From NCBI GenBank assembly GCA_024236055.1, contig JACKLF010000002.1, forward strand, positions 310,001-374,000: a stretch of DNA of 64,000 bases, read 5' to 3'. The notes under the pieces were generated by a model that was given only the letters and a program-made list of their open reading frames with translations, was not told the origin of the DNA and ran no database searches. Both the position numbers and the translations under genes were made by a program. The stretch comes from Alphaproteobacteria bacterium (GTDB taxonomy: Bacteria; Pseudomonadota; Alphaproteobacteria; Micropepsales; Micropepsaceae). This document shows, in pieces, positions 53,480 through 62,550 of this stretch; position 1 is the first letter of the stretch, and each line of letters opens with the position of its first letter.

Positions 53480-53550
53480 GGCTGGGCGAACTTATAGGGG
53501 CGGCGGTCCGGCTCTCGCCTAACGCCGCCGATGTACAGGTAACGGAATGA
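53457..53550 (+). repeat. 23-bp direct repeat at the SDR stop and folB start
   Basis: 53457–53479 and 53528–53550 are identical except for two G/A differences (CCGATGTACAGGT core). The first copy encodes the end of the SDR protein including its stop; the second supplies the sequence up to the ATG of folB. Copies are 71 bp apart. It looks like a small local duplication. Confidence 0.8.
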
Positions 53551-53927
53551 CTACGCCCTATGCCAGCGCCGCGCGCGGCATCCGCCATGTCTTCATCCGC
53601 AACCTGGAACTGCCGGCCCATATCGGCGTCTATCGCCAGGAGGAAGGCCGCACCCAGCAGGTGCGCATCAATGTCGACCTGGCCACCGACGACATGGCCG
53701 ACGCACAGGACATGCTGGAAAACGTCGTCGACTATCACGCGGTGGAAAAGCGCATCCGCGCCATCATCGCCGAGGGCCATGTGCGCCTGGCCGAGACCCT
53801 GGCCGAGCGCATTGCCGCCGCCTGTTTCGAGGATGCCCGGGTGCGCACCGTGCGGGTGCGGGTGGAGAAGCTGGAGGCCCTGACCGCCGCCGAAAGCGTC
53901 GGCATCGAGATCGAGCGGACACGCTAG
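53547..53927 (+). CDS. folB: dihydroneopterin aldolase
   Basis: 126 residues. Converts dihydroneopterin to 6-hydroxymethyl-dihydropterin in folate synthesis. LELPAHIGVYRQEEGRTQQV, the ENVVDYHAV block with Tyr, and LAETLAERIAAACF with the catalytic-region Glu match the family; VRVEKLEAL carries the Lys. It follows the pteridine-reductase-like gene in the same direction. GGTAACGGA serves as ribosome-binding site. Confidence 0.9.
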   Translation: MTTPYASAARGIRHVFIRNLELPAHIGVYRQEEGRTQQVRINVDLATDDMADAQDMLENVVDYHAVEKRIRAIIAEGHVRLAETLAERIAAACFEDARVRTVRVRVEKLEALTAAESVGIEIERTR

Positions 53928-53956
53928 TTGCGTCTTTTGTTGCCTGTTGCGGTACA

Positions 53957-55873
53957 ATGGGGCGCATGAGTTCCGACCTTCCTCCCGATACGCCACCGCC
54001 TGACGCGTCCCTGCCCGATGCACCCCTCAAGGGCGCGGCGCGCATCGCCGCCTACCTGAAAACCCTGCCTGACGCGCCCGGCGTCTATCGCATGCTGAAC
54101 GCGGCGGGCGAGGTTCTGTATGTCGGCAAGGCCAAGAGCCTGAAGAAGCGTGTCGCGGCCTATGCCACCGGCCGCGTCCATTCCGACCGGCTGACCCGCA
54201 TGGTGGCCGACACCGCCGAGATGGTCTTCGTCACCACCCAGTCGGAAACCGAGGCGCTGCTGCTGGAGAGCAATCTCATCAAGCGGCTGAAGCCCCGCTA
54301 CAATGTCAGCTATCGCGACGACAAGAGCTTTCCCTTCATCCTGCTGCGCCAGGATCACGCCTTCCCGCAGCTTCTGAAACATCGCGGCGCGCGCAGCACC
54401 AGGGGCGTCTATTTCGGTCCCTTTGCATCGGCCGGTGCGGTCACGCGCACCCTCAACACGCTGCAGCGCGCCTTCCTGCTGCGCTCCTGCTCGGATTCGG
54501 TGTTCGACAGCCGCACCCGCCCCTGCCTGCTGTTCCAGATCAAGCGCTGTGCCGCCCCCTGCGTGGGCCGTATCGACGAGCCCGGCTATCGCGTGCTGGT
54601 GGAGGAAGCCGAAGGCTTCCTGAAAGGCAAAAGCCGCGCGGTGCAGGATCAGCTGACCGCCGAGATGACCGAAGCCGCCGAGGCGCTGGACTTCGAGGCC
54701 GCCGCCCGCCTGCGCGACCGGCTCAAGGCAATGAGCCATATCCAGTCCAGCCAGGGCATCAATCCTTCCACCTTCGAGGAAGCCGATCTCTTCGCCGCCC
54801 ATGCCCAGGGCGGTCATATCTGCATCCAGGTCTTCTTTTTCCGCGCGGGCCAGAACTGGGGCAACCGGCCCTATTTCCCACGCAACACCGGCGACATGCC
54901 GCTGGCCGAGGTGCTGGAGAGCTTCGTCGGCCAGTTCTATGACGAACGTCTTGCGCCCCGGCTGATCCTGACCTCCGAGGACTTGCCGGACGGCGAGCTC
55001 CTGGCCCAGGCGCTCAGCCTGCGCGCCGAACACCGGGTCGAGATCGCCAGCCCCAAGCGCGGCGAAAAGCACGACATCATGGCCGGCGCGCTGAACAACG
55101 CAAGGGAACAGCTTGGCCGCCGCCTGGCCGAGAACAGCGCCCAGGCCGAACTGCTGGAAGGCGTCGCCGACCTGTTCGGGCTGGAACAGCCGCCCCGCCG
55201 CATCGAGGTCTATGACAATTCCCACATCCAGGGCGCGCATGCACTGGGCGCCTTCATCGTCGCCGGGCCCGACGGTTTCGAGAAGGCGCAGTACCGCAAG
55301 TTCAACATCAAGGCCGAAGACCTCACCGCTGGCGACGACTACGCCATGATGCGCGAGGTGCTGACCCGCCGTTTCGCCCGCCTTTTGAAAGAGGAAGACG
55401 ACGGCGAAAACAATCCGCGCTGGCGCCGCCCCGACCTGGTGGTGATCGACGGCGGCCCGGGCCAATTGTCCGTCGCCTGCCAGGTCTTCGCCGACCTGGG
55501 CGTGGAGGACGTGGCGCTGGTCGCCATCTCCAAGGGCCCCGACCGCGATGCGGGCCGCGAGCATTTCTACATGCCGGGCAAGGAACCCTTCCGCCTCGAT
55601 CACAAGAGTCCGGTTCTGTACTATCTGCAACGCCTGCGTGACGAGGCGCACCGTTTCGTCATCGGCGGCCATCGCAAGAAGCGCAGCGCCGCCATCGGCG
55701 CCAACCCGCTGGACGAGATCGCCGGGGTCGGCGCGGGCCGCAAGCGCGCCTTGTTGCAGCATTTCGGCTCGGCCCGGGCGGTATCGGCAGCCAGCCTGGC
55801 CGACCTGGCCGCGGTGCAGGGCGTCAGCGAGACCCTGGCCCGCAAGATCTACGACTTCTTCCATCCCGGTTGA
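53957..55873 (+). CDS. uvrC: excinuclease ABC subunit C
   Basis: 638-residue nuclease that makes both incisions in nucleotide excision repair. The N-terminal GIY-YIG domain (PDAPGVYRMLNAAGEVLYVG, about 37–56), the UVR motif (FEAAARLRDRLKAM), the RNase-H-like C-terminal nuclease with IEVYDNSHIQG and VVIDGGPGQL, and the helix-hairpin-helix end (IAGVGAGRKRALLQHFGS) are all intact. The ATG at 53966 is an alternative start. Confidence 0.95.
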   Translation: MGRMSSDLPPDTPPPDASLPDAPLKGAARIAAYLKTLPDAPGVYRMLNAAGEVLYVGKAKSLKKRVAAYATGRVHSDRLTRMVADTAEMVFVTTQSETEALLLESNLIKRLKPRYNVSYRDDKSFPFILLRQDHAFPQLLKHRGARSTRGVYFGPFASAGAVTRTLNTLQRAFLLRSCSDSVFDSRTRPCLLFQIKRCAAPCVGRIDEPGYRVLVEEAEGFLKGKSRAVQDQLTAEMTEAAEALDFEAAARLRDRLKAMSHIQSSQGINPSTFEEADLFAAHAQGGHICIQVFFFRAGQNWGNRPYFPRNTGDMPLAEVLESFVGQFYDERLAPRLILTSEDLPDGELLAQALSLRAEHRVEIASPKRGEKHDIMAGALNNAREQLGRRLAENSAQAELLEGVADLFGLEQPPRRIEVYDNSHIQGAHALGAFIVAGPDGFEKAQYRKFNIKAEDLTAGDDYAMMREVLTRRFARLLKEEDDGENNPRWRRPDLVVIDGGPGQLSVACQVFADLGVEDVALVAISKGPDRDAGREHFYMPGKEPFRLDHKSPVLYYLQRLRDEAHRFVIGGHRKKRSAAIGANPLDEIAGVGAGRKRALLQHFGSARAVSAASLADLAAVQGVSETLARKIYDFFHPG

Positions 55874-55967
55874 CCGGACACCGCACGCTGTTCAGGCGAT
55901 TTTCGCCGGTCGGGCATCGAAAAACAGGGGGATGACGCGGGCGGGGCCCGCCCACTAGACTGGCGCC

Positions 55968-56606
55968 ATGTTCGCCCTGCCCAACGCCCTGACCATCCTG
56001 CGGATCGTGCTGGTGCCGGCTTTCGCCGTGGCCTTCGTGATTCCGGGCGAGGCGGCGCGCCTGACGGCCTTTTTCATCTTCGTGACGGCGGGCGTCAGCG
56101 ACTGGCTGGACGGCTTTGCCGCGCGCAAGCTGAAAGCCGGTTCGGATTTCGGCCGCATGCTGGACCCCATCGCCGACAAGGTGCTGGTGGCGGTGGCGCT
56201 GATGATGCTGGTCGCCGAAGGCACCTTCACCCGCTACAACCCCTCGACCGGCATGCTCAGCCTGCTCAAGCTGGTGCCCGCGCTGATCATCCTGTCGCGC
56301 GAGATCCTGGTGTCGGGCCTGCGCGAATTCCTGGCCGGCACCCGCGTCAGCGTGCCCGTCACCGCCATCGCCAAGTTCAAGACCGCGGTGCAGATGGTGG
56401 CGATCGGCGCGATGATCCTGACGCCCTTCATGGACACCTATCTGCCGGGCATCTTCTCGCTCACCTATGCGGCGCTGGCCTATATCCTGCTGTATGTGGC
56501 GGCGGGGCTGACCGTCTATACCGGGGTGGTCTATTTCCGCAACGGCATGCGTCACATCCGCCCCGGCCCCACGCCCGAGCGCTCGTTATCCGACCCGCCG
56601 GCGTGA
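55968..56606 (+). CDS. pgsA: CDP-diacylglycerol–glycerol-3-phosphate phosphatidyltransferase
   Basis: 212-residue inner-membrane enzyme making phosphatidylglycerophosphate. The CDP-alcohol transferase motif is SDWLDGFAARKLKAGSDFGR then MLDPIADK (Asp45, Asp48, Asp66, Asp70). Four to five hydrophobic segments. uvrC–pgsA order is common in proteobacteria. Confidence 0.94.
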   Translation: MFALPNALTILRIVLVPAFAVAFVIPGEAARLTAFFIFVTAGVSDWLDGFAARKLKAGSDFGRMLDPIADKVLVAVALMMLVAEGTFTRYNPSTGMLSLLKLVPALIILSREILVSGLREFLAGTRVSVPVTAIAKFKTAVQMVAIGAMILTPFMDTYLPGIFSLTYAALAYILLYVAAGLTVYTGVVYFRNGMRHIRPGPTPERSLSDPPA

Positions 56607-56616
56607 CCTTGTTCTG

Positions 56617-57510
56617 ATGGATTATCTCTGGGTCATCTTCACCCTGGCGGCCGCCGCCGGCCAGACCGCGCGCAATGCGCTGCAGCGCGACCTGACCGGC
56701 CCCTTGGGCGCGGGCGGGGCCACGCATGTGCGCTTTCTCTTCGCGCTGCCCTTCGCGCTGCTGTTCCTGCTGGCGGTGATGGCGGTTCAGGGCGCGGCCC
56801 TGCCCGCACTGCATGGCGCCTTCTTCGGCTGGCTGGCGCTGGGCGCGCTGACCCAGATCGTCGGCACCCTGCTGATGCTGCTGACCATGCAGCATCGGTC
56901 TTTCGTGGTCTCCATCGCCTTCCTCAAGATGGAGCCGGTGCTGACCGCGATCCTGGGCTTCGCCTTCCTCGGCGATCCCATCACGCCGCTGATGGCGGCG
57001 GCCATCGCGCTGGCGACCTTCGGCATGCTGCTGATCTCCATCAAGCCGGGCGGCGACCAGGGCGGGCTGCGGCCCGCGCTTCTGGGCCTGGCTTCCGGCG
57101 CCTTCTTCGCCGCCTCGGCGGTGGGCTTTCGCGGCGCCATCCTGGCATTGCCGCATGCCGACTACGTCCTGGCTGCGACCTTCACCCTGTTCGCGGGCCT
57201 GACGCTGCAAACGGCGGTCATGTCGGCCTGGCTGCGCGTCACCCGGCCCGGCACGCTGACCCACATGGCACGGGCATGGAAACAGTGCAGCACCGCCGGC
57301 CTGATCGGCGCGCTGGCGTCGGAATTCTGGTTCCTGGGTTTCGCGCTGGCCACCGCCGCCAGTGTGCGCACACTGGGCATGATCGACGTGATCTTCGCCC
57401 AGATGGTGTCGCACCGCATGCGCCAGCATGTCAGCGCGCGCGAGATGACCGGCATCGCCATCCTGCTGATCGGCGGGATATTGCTGGTCTGGGCGGAAAG
57501 CCAGGTCTAG
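56617..57510 (+). CDS. DMT-superfamily (EamA) transporter
   Basis: 297 residues with about ten hydrophobic helices in two EamA repeats. HRSFVVSIAFLKMEPVLTAI in the first half and SVRTLGMIDVIFAQMVSHRM in the second are at equivalent positions. Such proteins export or import metabolites; the substrate is unknown. It starts 10 bp after pgsA and shares four bases with the end of the convergent ilvE. Confidence 0.85.
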   Translation: MDYLWVIFTLAAAAGQTARNALQRDLTGPLGAGGATHVRFLFALPFALLFLLAVMAVQGAALPALHGAFFGWLALGALTQIVGTLLMLLTMQHRSFVVSIAFLKMEPVLTAILGFAFLGDPITPLMAAAIALATFGMLLISIKPGGDQGGLRPALLGLASGAFFAASAVGFRGAILALPHADYVLAATFTLFAGLTLQTAVMSAWLRVTRPGTLTHMARAWKQCSTAGLIGALASEFWFLGFALATAASVRTLGMIDVIFAQMVSHRMRQHVSAREMTGIAILLIGGILLVWAESQV

Positions 57511-58400
57511 GCGGTTGCGGGCACCTTGCCGCGCACTTCATCCGAATAGGCGGTCATCAGGGTTTCGGTCAGCGCACCGGGCTTGAAGCTGTAAGACCCG
57601 ATCTGCGACACCGGGGTCACCTCCGCCGCCGAACCGGTCAGGAAACATTCCGAAAAGCCGGTCATCTCGTCGGGCATGATGTGTCGCTCCACCACCTCGA
57701 TGCCGCGCGCCTTGGCAAGCCCGATCACGGTCTGGCGTGTGATGCCGTTCAGGAAACAGTCGGGCGTGGGAGTGTGCAGCACGCCATCAGCCACGAAGAA
57801 AACATTGGCGCCGGTCGCTTCGGCGACATAGCCGCGATAGTCGAACATCAGCGCATCGGCAAAGCCCTTGGCCTCGGCTTCGTGCTTGGAGATGGTGCAG
57901 ATCATGTAAAGCCCCGCCGCCTTGGCATGCACCGGCTCAGTCTCCGGCGAGGGCCGTTTCCAGCGCGAAATGTCCAGCCGGATGCCCTTCAGCTTTTCCG
58001 CCGGGCTGAAATAGGACGGCCAGGGCCAGCAGGCGACGGCGACATGGATGGTGGTGTTCTGTGCCGACACCGCCATCATTTCGCTGCCGCGAAAGACCAC
58101 CGGGCGCTGATAGCCGTCGGTGATGTTCTGCACCGCGGCGGCCTCGATGCAGGCCCGGTTGATCTCTTCGCGGGTGAAGGGGATCGTCATGCCCAGGGTT
58201 TCGGCGGAATAGAACAACCGGTCGGTATGTTCCTTCAGCTTGAAAATGGTGCCGTTGTAGATGCGCTGGCCCTCGAACACGCAGGAGCCATAGTGCAGGC
58301 CGTGGGTCAGCACATGGGTCTTGGCGTCCTTCCAGGGCACCATCTTGCCGTCGTACCAGAGCGAACCGTCTCGCTGGTCGAAAGGGATCACATCCGCCAT
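57507..58400 (-). CDS. ilvE: branched-chain amino acid aminotransferase
   Basis: 297-residue fold-type IV PLP enzyme, last step of Val, Leu and Ile synthesis. THVLTHGLHYGSCVFEG at the N-terminus, the lysine region MICTISKHEAEAKGFADALM, and DYRGYVAEATGANVFFV with LNGITRQTVIGLA are typical. GAGGATG precedes the ATG at 58398–58400; the ATG at 58409 is an alternative. Confidence 0.93.
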   Translation of the reverse strand: MADVIPFDQRDGSLWYDGKMVPWKDAKTHVLTHGLHYGSCVFEGQRIYNGTIFKLKEHTDRLFYSAETLGMTIPFTREEINRACIEAAAVQNITDGYQRPVVFRGSEMMAVSAQNTTIHVAVACWPWPSYFSPAEKLKGIRLDISRWKRPSPETEPVHAKAAGLYMICTISKHEAEAKGFADALMFDYRGYVAEATGANVFFVADGVLHTPTPDCFLNGITRQTVIGLAKARGIEVVERHIMPDEMTGFSECFLTGSAAEVTPVSQIGSYSFKPGALTETLMTAYSDEVRGKVPATA

Positions 58401-58597
58401 TGCACGCATCCTCGAAACACTTGCCCTGCCCCGTCATTCCCGCTTGCGGACCCTTGGGGCGGCGTCCGCCCGCGGGCCCGGCCCCGCGGAGGCCTTGCCC
58501 GGTAGGCGGCCAGGGCCTAGTTATGTGGCATGTATAGCAGCATGGCTTATGCGAAAATCGCAAGGGTCAGACCCTCCATTTCGCACGCCTGCCAGGC

Positions 58598-59299
58598 ATG
58601 GCAGCCATGAACGCCGCCAGCCAGCCCCATCTTCTGGTCGTCGACGACGATGAGCGCCTGCGGGCGCTGCTGCAACGTTACCTGTCCGCCAATGGTTACC
58701 GGGTCAGCGCCGCCCCCGGCGCGGCCGAGGCGCGGGCCCTGATGAAAAGCATGGAATTCGACTTGCTGATCCTGGACGTGATGATGCCGGGGGAGTCGGG
58801 CCTGGACCTGACAGGCGCGGTGCGCCAGACCTCGGCGGTGCCCATCCTGATGCTGACCGCCCGGGGCGATCCGGCCGACCGCATCGCCGGGCTGGAACTG
58901 GGCGCCGACGATTACCTGCCCAAACCCTTCGAGCCGCGCGAGCTGCTGCTGCGGGTCAATTCCCTTTTGCGGCGCGCCACCCCGCCCGAGGCGCCCGCCG
59001 CCGGCCCCGTCCGCATGGGCCAGGCGCTGTTCGATCCGGCCACCGCGCGGCTGACCCGCGCCGGCAAGCCGGTCAAGCTGACCGGCGCCGAAGCCGCGCT
59101 GCTCCAGCTTTTCGCCACCAATGCGGGACGGCCCTTTTCGCGCACCGACCTGTGCAAGCGGCTGAACGTGGCGCTGGAACGGTCGATCGACGTGCAGGTG
59201 ACGCGCCTGCGCCGCAAGATCGAGGACGATCCCAAGCTGCCGCTCTATCTGCAGACGGTGCGCGGGGTTGGCTATATGCTCGTGCCCGATCGTGCCTGA
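58598..59299 (+). CDS. OmpR-family response regulator
   Basis: 233 residues. The receiver has Asp60 as phospho-acceptor (LLILDVMMPG), Thr86 and Lys108 (LPKPFEP) intact, and the winged-helix domain shows SIDVQVTRLRRKIEDDP and VRGVGYML. Unlike the receiver family earlier in the window, it is canonical. It overlaps the start of the EnvZ-type kinase by 8 bp. It may be one of the OmpR/EnvZ-like pairs of alphaproteobacteria, such as PetR/PetP, but this is not settled. Confidence 0.92.
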   Translation: MAAMNAASQPHLLVVDDDERLRALLQRYLSANGYRVSAAPGAAEARALMKSMEFDLLILDVMMPGESGLDLTGAVRQTSAVPILMLTARGDPADRIAGLELGADDYLPKPFEPRELLLRVNSLLRRATPPEAPAAGPVRMGQALFDPATARLTRAGKPVKLTGAEAALLQLFATNAGRPFSRTDLCKRLNVALERSIDVQVTRLRRKIEDDPKLPLYLQTVRGVGYMLVPDRA

Positions 59300-60623
59300 C
59301 GAAAAGCCCAAATTCCGCATCAAGCGCTATCTGCCGCGCGGCCTGTTCGGCCGCTCGCTGATCATCATCGTCGCGCCGGTGGTGCTGCTGCTTGGCATCC
59401 TGTCCTATGTCTTCTTCGAGATTAACCTGGACACTACCACCCGCGCCCTGGCCAGCGACGTGGCCGCCGATGTCGCGCTGCTGGTGGCGCTGGAGGATTC
59501 CACGCCCACGCTGGAGCGCGACGGGCTGCGCGCCCTGTCGGCGCGCCAGTTGCGCTATCGGCTGATCTATCATGACGGCGCCCGCGTCACCCCGCCCACG
59601 CGCCCGCCGGTCACCACCATCGACCAGGCGCTGGACGAAACCATCGCCCAGCAGATCGGCGAGGACCGCCACTTCGTCACCAGCCGCACCGGTATCGACT
59701 TCAACATCAAGGTCGATGTGAAGGACGGTGTGCTGGAAATCATCGTGCCGCGCGACCGCGTCACCGTTTCCCAGCCCGACCTGTATATCCTGTGGCTGGT
59801 CGGACCCGGCATGATCCTGCTGGGCATCGCCATCCTGTATCTGCGCGGACAGGTGCGGCCCATCGAAAAGCTGGCGCGCGCCGCCGAGGCCTTCGGCAAG
59901 GGCCGCGCCGTGCCCGACTTCAAGCCCTATGGCGCCAGCGAAGTGCGCCGCGCCGCATCCGCCTTCATCACCATGCGCGAGCGCATCGAGCGCCATGTCA
60001 GCCAGCGCACCGAGATGCTGGCCGGGGTCAGCCATGATCTGAAGACGCCGCTGACCCGGCTGAAGCTGGCGCTGGCGATGATCCCGGACGATCCGGAAAT
60101 CCGCTCCATGCGCGGCGACATCGCCGAGATGGAGCATATGCTGGACGAATATCTGGCCTTTGCCCGCGGCGAGGGCGGCGAGGACTCGCAGACCATCGAC
60201 CTGACCGAGCTTGTGCGCGACACCGCCACCGCCGCCGCCCGCGCCCGCCAGCGTGACAGCGTCGCCATCAACACGCCGGGCCCGATCGAGGTTTCGGTCA
60301 AGCGCGCGGCGCTGCGCCGCTGCCTGACCAACCTGATCGACAACGCCCTCAAGCATGGCACCAACGTCGCCGTCACGCTGGTGCGCGACGAAAAGCTGGT
60401 GGAGATCGTGGTCGATGACGACGGTCCCGGCATCGCCGCGGCGCGGCGCGAAGAAGCCTTCCGGCCCTTTCACCGCCTCGATGAGGGGCGCAACCTGCAG
60501 GCGGGCGGCAGCGGGCTGGGCCTGGCGATCGCCCGCGACATCGCCCGCGCCCATGGCGGCGACATCGTGCTGGGTGACAGCGAATTGGGCGGCTTGAAAG
60601 CGACGATCCGCTTGCCGGTTTAA
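59292..60623 (+). CDS. EnvZ-type membrane sensor histidine kinase
   Basis: 443 residues from a GTG at 59292. Two membrane helices (about 20–42 and 165–185) flank a periplasmic domain (about 43–164), followed by HAMP, a HisKA with GVSHDLKTPLTRLKLAL (His248) and a HATPase with LIDNALKHG, DDDGPGI and GGSGLGLAIARDI. The HDLKTPL form is EnvZ-like. It is the cognate kinase of the adjacent regulator. Confidence 0.9.
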   Translation: MPDEKPKFRIKRYLPRGLFGRSLIIIVAPVVLLLGILSYVFFEINLDTTTRALASDVAADVALLVALEDSTPTLERDGLRALSARQLRYRLIYHDGARVTPPTRPPVTTIDQALDETIAQQIGEDRHFVTSRTGIDFNIKVDVKDGVLEIIVPRDRVTVSQPDLYILWLVGPGMILLGIAILYLRGQVRPIEKLARAAEAFGKGRAVPDFKPYGASEVRRAASAFITMRERIERHVSQRTEMLAGVSHDLKTPLTRLKLALAMIPDDPEIRSMRGDIAEMEHMLDEYLAFARGEGGEDSQTIDLTELVRDTATAAARARQRDSVAINTPGPIEVSVKRAALRRCLTNLIDNALKHGTNVAVTLVRDEKLVEIVVDDDGPGIAAARREEAFRPFHRLDEGRNLQAGGSGLGLAIARDIARAHGGDIVLGDSELGGLKATIRLPV

Positions 60624-61410
60624 CGCAACTCTTTGGCACGCTTTTTGGCGGCATGCACCGTGCGCCGCATCAGCTTCGGCAGTTCGGGCATCAGCACCGC
60701 CAGCGCCGCCGCCGTGGTGCCGCCCGGGCTTGTCACCGCTTCGCGCAGCGCCGCGGCCGAAGCCTTGTCCGCCGCCAACAGCGCGCCGGCCCCCGACACG
60801 GTGGCGCGCGCGAACTGTTCGGCCTGGGCGCGCGGCAGGCCTTCCTTTATGCCCGCCTCGGTCAGCGCCTCGGCCATCGCCTTGCGCTCGGGCCCGATCC
60901 GGACACCGCGGTGACGGCATCGATCAGCCTTCCTTGTCCACCCACACGGTCTGGCCCAGCGCCGACAGAAGCTTGGTCGCCAGCTGCGGTCCGCCGCGGT
61001 GACACTTTCCGGCGCATAAAGCCCGGTGATGCCTGCGCCGATCGCGCCGGGCGTGTTGGGCTAGCGCGCACGATGCGGCTGCCCCGCCCCAGGCTCGCCA
61101 TCGCCGACAGCGACGTGCCGGCCGCAATCGAAATCATCAGCGCGCCACCCTGCGCCATCGCCGCCAGCGCCCCCGCTTCGGTCTTGAGAATCTGCGGCTT
61201 CATCGCCACCACGCAGGCCGCGATGGATTTCGCCGTCACCTGCGCGGGCGCGGCCACCAGCGTGACCGCTTTCTTTTGGGCCAGGGCTTTGAGCGTGGAT
61301 GACGGCCTGGGTTCGACGACGGTGACGGGGCCGATGCCGCCGGCCAGCCAGCCCTTCAGAAGGGCGCTGCCCATCCGCCCGCAGCCGACAAGGATGATCG
61401 CTTTGCCCAC
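60620..61410 (-). pseudogene. proC: pyrroline-5-carboxylate reductase, multiply frameshifted
   Basis: Starts at GTG 61408–61410 with the Rossmann motif ILVGCGRMGSALLKGWL. The protein reads normally to GRGSRIVRA, then shifts; PNTPGAIGAGITGLYAPESV, LATKLLSALGQTVWVDKEG and LIDAVTAVSGSGP lie in successive different frames, and the end MAEALTEAGIKEGLPRAQAE to TVHAAKKRAKELR is in yet another. Missing single bases at about 61000, 60930 and 60905–60880 plus a changed block near 61065 explain this. Corrected length is about 265–270, normal. ProC makes proline, so loss would need a second copy; sequence error is possible. Confidence 0.85.
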
Positions 61411-61446
61411 GGCGTCAGACCGTTCGCCTGAACACGCCCCAGGCCA

Positions 61447-61956
61447 TTACGCCTGGCCGACGCATTCCAGCACCGCGGCGGCCATGGCGTCTTCCGCCGA
61501 CTTGCCGCCCCACAGCACGAACTGGAAGGCGGGGTAGTAATGCTCGCAGGCTTCCAGCGCCAGGTTCAGCATCGCCTCGCACTGGGCGGCGCTGACTTCG
61601 GCATCGGGGAAAATCATCGCATGGCGGAAAATCACCGTGCCGTCCTGCGGCCACAGGTCGAAATGGCCGATCCACAGCTTGGCGTTCACATGCATCAGCA
61701 GGTCCGCGACATTCTGGCGGCGCACCCCCTCGCTGACCCGCATGTCGAAGGCGCTGGACAGGTGCAGCGACTGCAGGTCCTCGCGCCAGGAGAAGCTGAA
61801 ATGGTGGTCGCTCCAGCGCCCGGCCACCGACAGGTTCAGCTCGTCACGCCCCGACCGCTCGAAAGCCCAGCCATTGGCCTCGACCTGCCGCTCCAGCAGA
61901 TCCAGGGGGTGGAGCGTGCCGACCGGCTCGTCGTCCAGGTGCATAAAGGAGGTCAT
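61447..61956 (-). CDS. YbjN-domain protein
   Basis: 169 residues. ERQVEANGWAFERSGRDELN at the N-terminus, DLQSLHLSSAFDMRVSEG, and DLLMHVNAKLWIGHFDLWPQ and AMLNLALEACEHYYPAFQFV further on match the YbjN family (type III secretion chaperone-like fold; sensory transduction role proposed in E. coli). TGGAG precedes the ATG at 61954–61956. It lies next to proC, as in many alphaproteobacteria. Confidence 0.85.
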   Translation of the reverse strand: MTSFMHLDDEPVGTLHPLDLLERQVEANGWAFERSGRDELNLSVAGRWSDHHFSFSWREDLQSLHLSSAFDMRVSEGVRRQNVADLLMHVNAKLWIGHFDLWPQDGTVIFRHAMIFPDAEVSAAQCEAMLNLALEACEHYYPAFQFVLWGGKSAEDAMAAAVLECVGQA

Positions 61957-62148
61957 CGCGGGTACTCCAGGCCATCCCTTTTGGGGAAAAGACCACAAAA
62001 CGAAGCAGTTGCGATCCAAACTGGCACAAGGGTTTGTGCCCGTACAAGAGTCCGGGAGTCACGAACTGGGCATGAAAAAAAGATTCCACAGCTTTGCGGA
62101 CACGCCGGATTCCAGCGCAGCAGACGGCTGCCGCGGCTGTGGATTGCG

Positions 62149-62412
62149 CTAAGTGCTTGATTTGGAGTCGGAACCGGACTCCAGCGCCGCGATCCGCGCC
62201 GCCAGCGCCTCATTCTCGGCGCGCGCCTTGGCGGCCATCGCCTTGACCGCCTCGAATTCCTCGCGCGGCACGAAATCCATGTCCGCCACCAGCCGTTCCA
62301 GCCGCTGGCGCATGAAGGTGTCGATTTCGGCGCGCAGGCCCTGGGCCATGCCCGCCGCATCGGTAAAGGCCTTGGCCATGCCATCCAGGAAGGGATTGTC
62401 GGTCTGCGCCAT
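62149..62412 (-). CDS. ubiK: UbiK-like accessory factor (BMFP domain)
   Basis: 87 residues. TDNPFLDGMAKAFTDAAGMA and MDFVPREEFEAVKAMAAKAR followed by a coiled coil (ENEALAARIAALE) are typical of UbiK/YqiC, which assists ubiquinone biosynthesis by trimerising through the coiled coil. GGAG lies six bases before the ATG at 62412; an ATG at 62424 is an alternative. Confidence 0.85.
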   Translation of the reverse strand: MAQTDNPFLDGMAKAFTDAAGMAQGLRAEIDTFMRQRLERLVADMDFVPREEFEAVKAMAAKARAENEALAARIAALESGSDSKSST

Positions 62413-62550
62413 GACGGGCTCCATATCGCAGCCTCTATATGACCAGCCCGGCCTGCGGGCACAAGCCACCTTGCAGAACCGTGTCTTGACATTGTGGCGC
62501 GGGTGCTGCCCGTCTAACCCGCGATTTCGACGATCCCAGCATCAGGTTCC

